Part shown: positions 35,240-38,080 of the stretch, one piece after another
How the letters are laid out: each line of letters opens with the position of its first letter
Numbering within the stretch: position 1 is the stretch's first letter
Assembly (NCBI RefSeq): GCF_018860585.1
Contig: NZ_JAHKPR010000088.1
Span: 1 to 38,080, forward strand
Length of the DNA stretch: 38,080 nt
Direction of reading: 5' to 3'
DNA from: Colwellia sp. E2M01
Lineage (GTDB): Bacteria > Pseudomonadota > Gammaproteobacteria > Enterobacterales > Alteromonadaceae
Translations under genes and position numbers: made by a program
Notes under the pieces: generated by a model
Databases searched by the model: none
What the model was told of the DNA's origin: nothing
Seen by the model: only the letters and a program-made list of their open reading frames with translations

Positions 35240-36745
35240 ATGGCAATACTAAGTAAATCGACCCTCAAAAAACGTGGTTTTTCTAAAATAAAAGAAAAAG
35301 CCAATGAGTTGCTCAACCGTACAATTGATCAACACGTAACTTTGGCTGTTACAGGTTTAAGTCGTAGCGGTAAAACGGCTTTTATCACCTCATTGGTTAA
35401 TCAATTAATTAATGAAGGTAATCACACTCAGTTGAGCTTTTTTGATCCCATTCATCAGGGGAATTTTATCGCGGCTAAGCGGATACCACAAAAGCACTTT
35501 CATGTTCCCCGTTTTGATTACGACTCGGCAATGTTGGCGTTAACTGCTGAGCCTGCAAACTGGCCGGCACCGACGCATGGCATCAGTGAGTTGCGTTTAG
35601 CTATTCGCTATCAGCCTAAAAAATCTTTATTGAAATACGCCTCAAGTATGGCAACGTTAACACTTGATATTACTGATTACCCAGGTGAATGGTTACTTGA
35701 TTTACCTATGTTAAAGCAAACTTATCAAGAGTGGTCAGAGCAAACGCACGCATTAATGTTAAGCGAGCCTAGAGCCGAGCTAAGTAAAGAATTTTTAACC
35801 AAACTAGGTGATATTGATCCTTTCTCAACAGCGAGTGAGGAGCTTCTTGCTGACTTAGCACAAGAATATACTAAGTTATTACAGACTTTTCGTTACGATT
35901 TAGGTTTATCTGTTATACAGCCGGGAAGATTTATTTTACCTGGTGATTTAGCTGGCGCACCTATTTTAGAGTTTTTTCCTTTCCCTTCCTTAGAAGGCTT
36001 GGATGCTAACGAATATCAAAATGCACCTGACGACAGTTTTATAGGTATGTTGCGCTCTCGTTATTTAGAATACAAAGAACAAGTTGTTCGTAAATTCTAT
36101 CGAGAACATTTTATTCGTTTTGATCGGCAAATTGTTTTAGCTGATTGTTTAAAGCCTTTAAATCAAGGGAAAGCAAGTTTTGCTGATTTAGAATTAGCTA
36201 TTTCGATGATTTTAGAAAGTTATCATTATGGCAAGTCAGGTTTATTCTCACGGTTATTTTCACCTAAAATAGACAAGTTATTATTTGCTGCTACAAAAGC
36301 TGATCATGTAACGCCAGAGCAACATGCACCTATGGTGGCTTTATTAAATCAGTTAATACATCAAAATAAACAACAATTAAATTATGAGTCGGTTGAAGTT
36401 AAAACATTGGCGATTGCCTCTGTAAAAGCAACATCATCTGGAATAACTCAGCATAATGGTCAAGAAGTGCCTGTTATTCAGGGTATGGTTAAAAACGCTG
36501 AGCAAAAATTCCAGCAAGGTACTGAACAGAACGAGAATAAAACGACAACAAATGTTTTTGGAAAAAAGATTACAGTATTTCCTGGGGCGGTGCCCAATGA
36601 GTTACCAACCGATTCATTTTGGCAAAATAATCAATTTAATTTTATCGAATTTTTACCACTTGATGGCCTTAAAAAGCATCATGGTTTACCGCATATTCGT
36701 ATGGACCAAGTTTTACAATTTTTACTCGCAGATAAAATGACCTGA
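35240..36745 (+). CDS. ycjX: YcjX family P-loop GTPase-like protein
   Basis: YcjX belongs to a family of stress-related P-loop proteins that are often part of the Psp regulon; its molecular role is not settled. Walker A GLSRSGKT lies at 39-46. The G3-like DITDYPGEWLLDLPML follows at about 147-162, and FAATKADHVTPEQH at about 350-363 provides the base-recognition TKAD motif. The length of 501 residues is slightly above the family's roughly 465. No strong ribosome-binding site precedes the ATG, but no other start fits before the P-loop. It is followed closely by ycjF, as in E. coli and Vibrio. Confidence 0.95.
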   Translation: MAILSKSTLKKRGFSKIKEKANELLNRTIDQHVTLAVTGLSRSGKTAFITSLVNQLINEGNHTQLSFFDPIHQGNFIAAKRIPQKHFHVPRFDYDSAMLALTAEPANWPAPTHGISELRLAIRYQPKKSLLKYASSMATLTLDITDYPGEWLLDLPMLKQTYQEWSEQTHALMLSEPRAELSKEFLTKLGDIDPFSTASEELLADLAQEYTKLLQTFRYDLGLSVIQPGRFILPGDLAGAPILEFFPFPSLEGLDANEYQNAPDDSFIGMLRSRYLEYKEQVVRKFYREHFIRFDRQIVLADCLKPLNQGKASFADLELAISMILESYHYGKSGLFSRLFSPKIDKLLFAATKADHVTPEQHAPMVALLNQLIHQNKQQLNYESVEVKTLAIASVKATSSGITQHNGQEVPVIQGMVKNAEQKFQQGTEQNENKTTTNVFGKKITVFPGAVPNELPTDSFWQNNQFNFIEFLPLDGLKKHHGLPHIRMDQVLQFLLADKMT

Positions 36746-36757
36746 TTTATTAAATAG

Positions 36758-37900
36758 ATGATTATTAAAAATATGAAACAAGATAATAACGATGAACATT
36801 TACAGCAACAACAAGTGCTTTTCGACGAAAAAATTATAGATCCGAGCAGTACAAATGTTGATTCGCCTGTTACCGAACAAGTTGTTTTTGATAATAACGA
36901 TTATATTCCTTTAGCCCTTGATGAAAATGGGCTAGATAAAAATAGCCGAGACGAATTACTCAATGAGCATCTTGAGCAAGATATAACGGGTGTACAAGGT
37001 AAAAAAAATAGTTGGTTGTGGCGAATCATTGCGGTGACCTTAGTAACTTTAGTGATCATTGAAAGCTATAACTTTTTTGTGGTTGGTTTTGTTGAGTCAC
37101 CTATTGTTACCAGTATTTATGCTGCCTTGCTTGGCTCGTTAACTATTATTGGCGTAAATAGTTTCTGGCGTGAGCTTGTTGGCTTAAGAGCTTTTAAAAA
37201 CAGACAGAAAATGAAAGCGCAAGCTGTTGAGTTGTTGTTTATTACCCAAGAAAACAAAGCGGGTAAAGTAACAGAAACCTCTAATCAACGAGGCAAAGAC
37301 TTTTGCGATAATATAAGTGATAGCTTACCGTGTGATTTAGTATTTGATATGACAACAGTTGCTAAAACAGAGCAGCAAAGTTGGCGTGAATCTGTATCTA
37401 ATGAACATAGCTCTGCAGAAGTTGTACAACTCTATTCTCGTGTAGTGCTAAGCAAAGTAGATGAGAAAGCGTTAAATGAAGTAGCAAGATTTTCAACGGA
37501 AGCCGTTGTATTAATTGCGCTAAGCCCTATAGCGATCATCGATATGCTTATTATGTTTACGCGTAATTTACGTATGATAAATAAAATATCGGGCTTGTAT
37601 GGTCTAAAACTAAGCTATTGGAGCCGTATTAAATTAATTAAGCAGGTTTTTGTAAATATGGCTTATGCAGGAGCGAGTGAGTTAATTGCTGATTTTGGTA
37701 GTGACATGCTAGGTGCAGAATTAATGGGTAAATTGTCATCCCGTTTTGCTCAAGGGCTAGGTGCTGGAATGTTAACTGCAAGATTAGGTGCTAAAACAAT
37801 GGAGTTATGTCGTCCTATACCTTTTGAAGAAAAACCTAAATTAACTCAGGTACGTAAAAAGATTGCGGAACAAATTAAGTCATTACTTAAGGGGCAGTAA
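36758..37900 (+). CDS. ycjF: YcjF / UPF0283 family inner-membrane protein
   Basis: This protein of unknown function is the constant partner of YcjX. An acidic, Gln-rich cytoplasmic N-terminus (about 1-80) is followed by two membrane segments (about 86-107 and 116-135), then a soluble helical region. The conserved C-terminal block contains ALSPIAIIDMLIMFTRNLRM, GLYGLKLSYWSRIKL, AYAGASELIADFGSDML, AQGLGAGMLTARLGAKTMEL and CRPIPF. A second ATG at codon 6 (36773) is an equally plausible start. It begins 12 bases after ycjX, so the two are co-transcribed. Confidence 0.95.
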   Translation: MIIKNMKQDNNDEHLQQQQVLFDEKIIDPSSTNVDSPVTEQVVFDNNDYIPLALDENGLDKNSRDELLNEHLEQDITGVQGKKNSWLWRIIAVTLVTLVIIESYNFFVVGFVESPIVTSIYAALLGSLTIIGVNSFWRELVGLRAFKNRQKMKAQAVELLFITQENKAGKVTETSNQRGKDFCDNISDSLPCDLVFDMTTVAKTEQQSWRESVSNEHSSAEVVQLYSRVVLSKVDEKALNEVARFSTEAVVLIALSPIAIIDMLIMFTRNLRMINKISGLYGLKLSYWSRIKLIKQVFVNMAYAGASELIADFGSDMLGAELMGKLSSRFAQGLGAGMLTARLGAKTMELCRPIPFEEKPKLTQVRKKIAEQIKSLLKGQ

Positions 37901-37928
37901 TATGGCACTTGCAATAACTAATGCTTAA

Positions 37929-38080
37929 TACCAATCTGATTAAATTTCTTCCCAACTCAGAGCTATGTTCGATGTGCAATAACAAGGCGAATTTGTTTAG
38001 GTTTAGTCATTCTAAATCAAATAAATTTAACGATGTTAGTGTGCATCGAACAAGCTCCCAAGGGCGACGTACCTTTAATA
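37929..38080. repeat. Intergenic long-hairpin repeat element (right side may run out of window)
   Basis: After a TACCAATCTGATTAAAT leader comes a large imperfect inverted repeat: AGCTATGTTCGATG and TAACA from 37961 on the left, and TAACATCG / CATCGAACAAGCT in reverse complement up to 38056 on the right, closing through AT-rich arms (37991-38027) on a small loop near 38008. It has no coding capacity. It resembles the dispersed intergenic repeats of Alteromonadales genomes and may extend past the window. Confidence 0.6.

Noticed and set aside
37903-37929. Nine-codon ATG frame after ycjF
   Set aside because: Too short, without a ribosome-binding site, and adjacent to a repeat element.

Overview
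The window is about 38 kb of AT-rich, gene-dense bacterial chromosome. Gene content and order (fimV-truA-accD-folC-dedD-cvpA-purF; lpxH-ppiB / cysS / folD; tig-clpP-clpX-lon-hupB-ppiD; sapFDCBA-pspF / pspABC-ycjXF) point to a gammaproteobacterium. The protein sequences and the dispersed intergenic repeats look like Alteromonadales, most probably Colwellia or a relative. The genus is my inference, not read from a marker gene. Apart from the two window edges I see no broken protein gene, phage, CRISPR array or defence island.

Region 1 (1-8.2 kb, + strand): the 3' part of an acidic FimV-like protein with 123-bp tandem repeats, then tRNA pseudouridine synthase, acetyl-CoA carboxylase beta, folylpolyglutamate synthase, a SPOR protein, CvpA and PurF, closed by a strong terminator. 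Region 2 (8.2-11.1 kb, - strand) is accessory-like: a Yip1-family membrane protein, a small unknown protein, a 160-bp mini inverted-repeat element, and a secreted cytochrome c fused to a Vgb-like beta-propeller. Region 3 (11.2-16 kb): miaE, lpxH, ppiB, cysS, folD. Region 4 (16-17.3 kb): a 265-bp MITE-like element with 24-bp terminal inverted repeats, then a strong promoter driving a Pro-Arg-His-Pro tRNA cluster, followed by a decayed third tRNA-Pro copy.

Region 5 (17.5-26.5 kb, + strand) is a protein quality-control block: trigger factor, ClpP, ClpX, Lon (with a good sigma-32 promoter), HU and PpiD, with terminators separating sub-units. Region 6 (26.6-33.3 kb, - strand): the pspF regulator followed directly by the Sap ABC transporter genes sapA-B-C-D-F. 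Region 7 (33.6-37.9 kb, + strand): pspA-pspB-pspC and then ycjX-ycjF, the envelope-stress module that PspF controls. The last 160 bases hold a long-hairpin intergenic repeat.

Most genes are ordinary housekeeping genes. The points worth a second look are the three intergenic repeat elements (and a solo end of one of them), the G-tract inside the tRNA promoter spacer, the tRNA-Pro remnant, the cytochrome/propeller fusion, the FimV repeats, and a possible 33-residue peptide between sapC and sapD. I found nothing that I would call a new multi-gene system.
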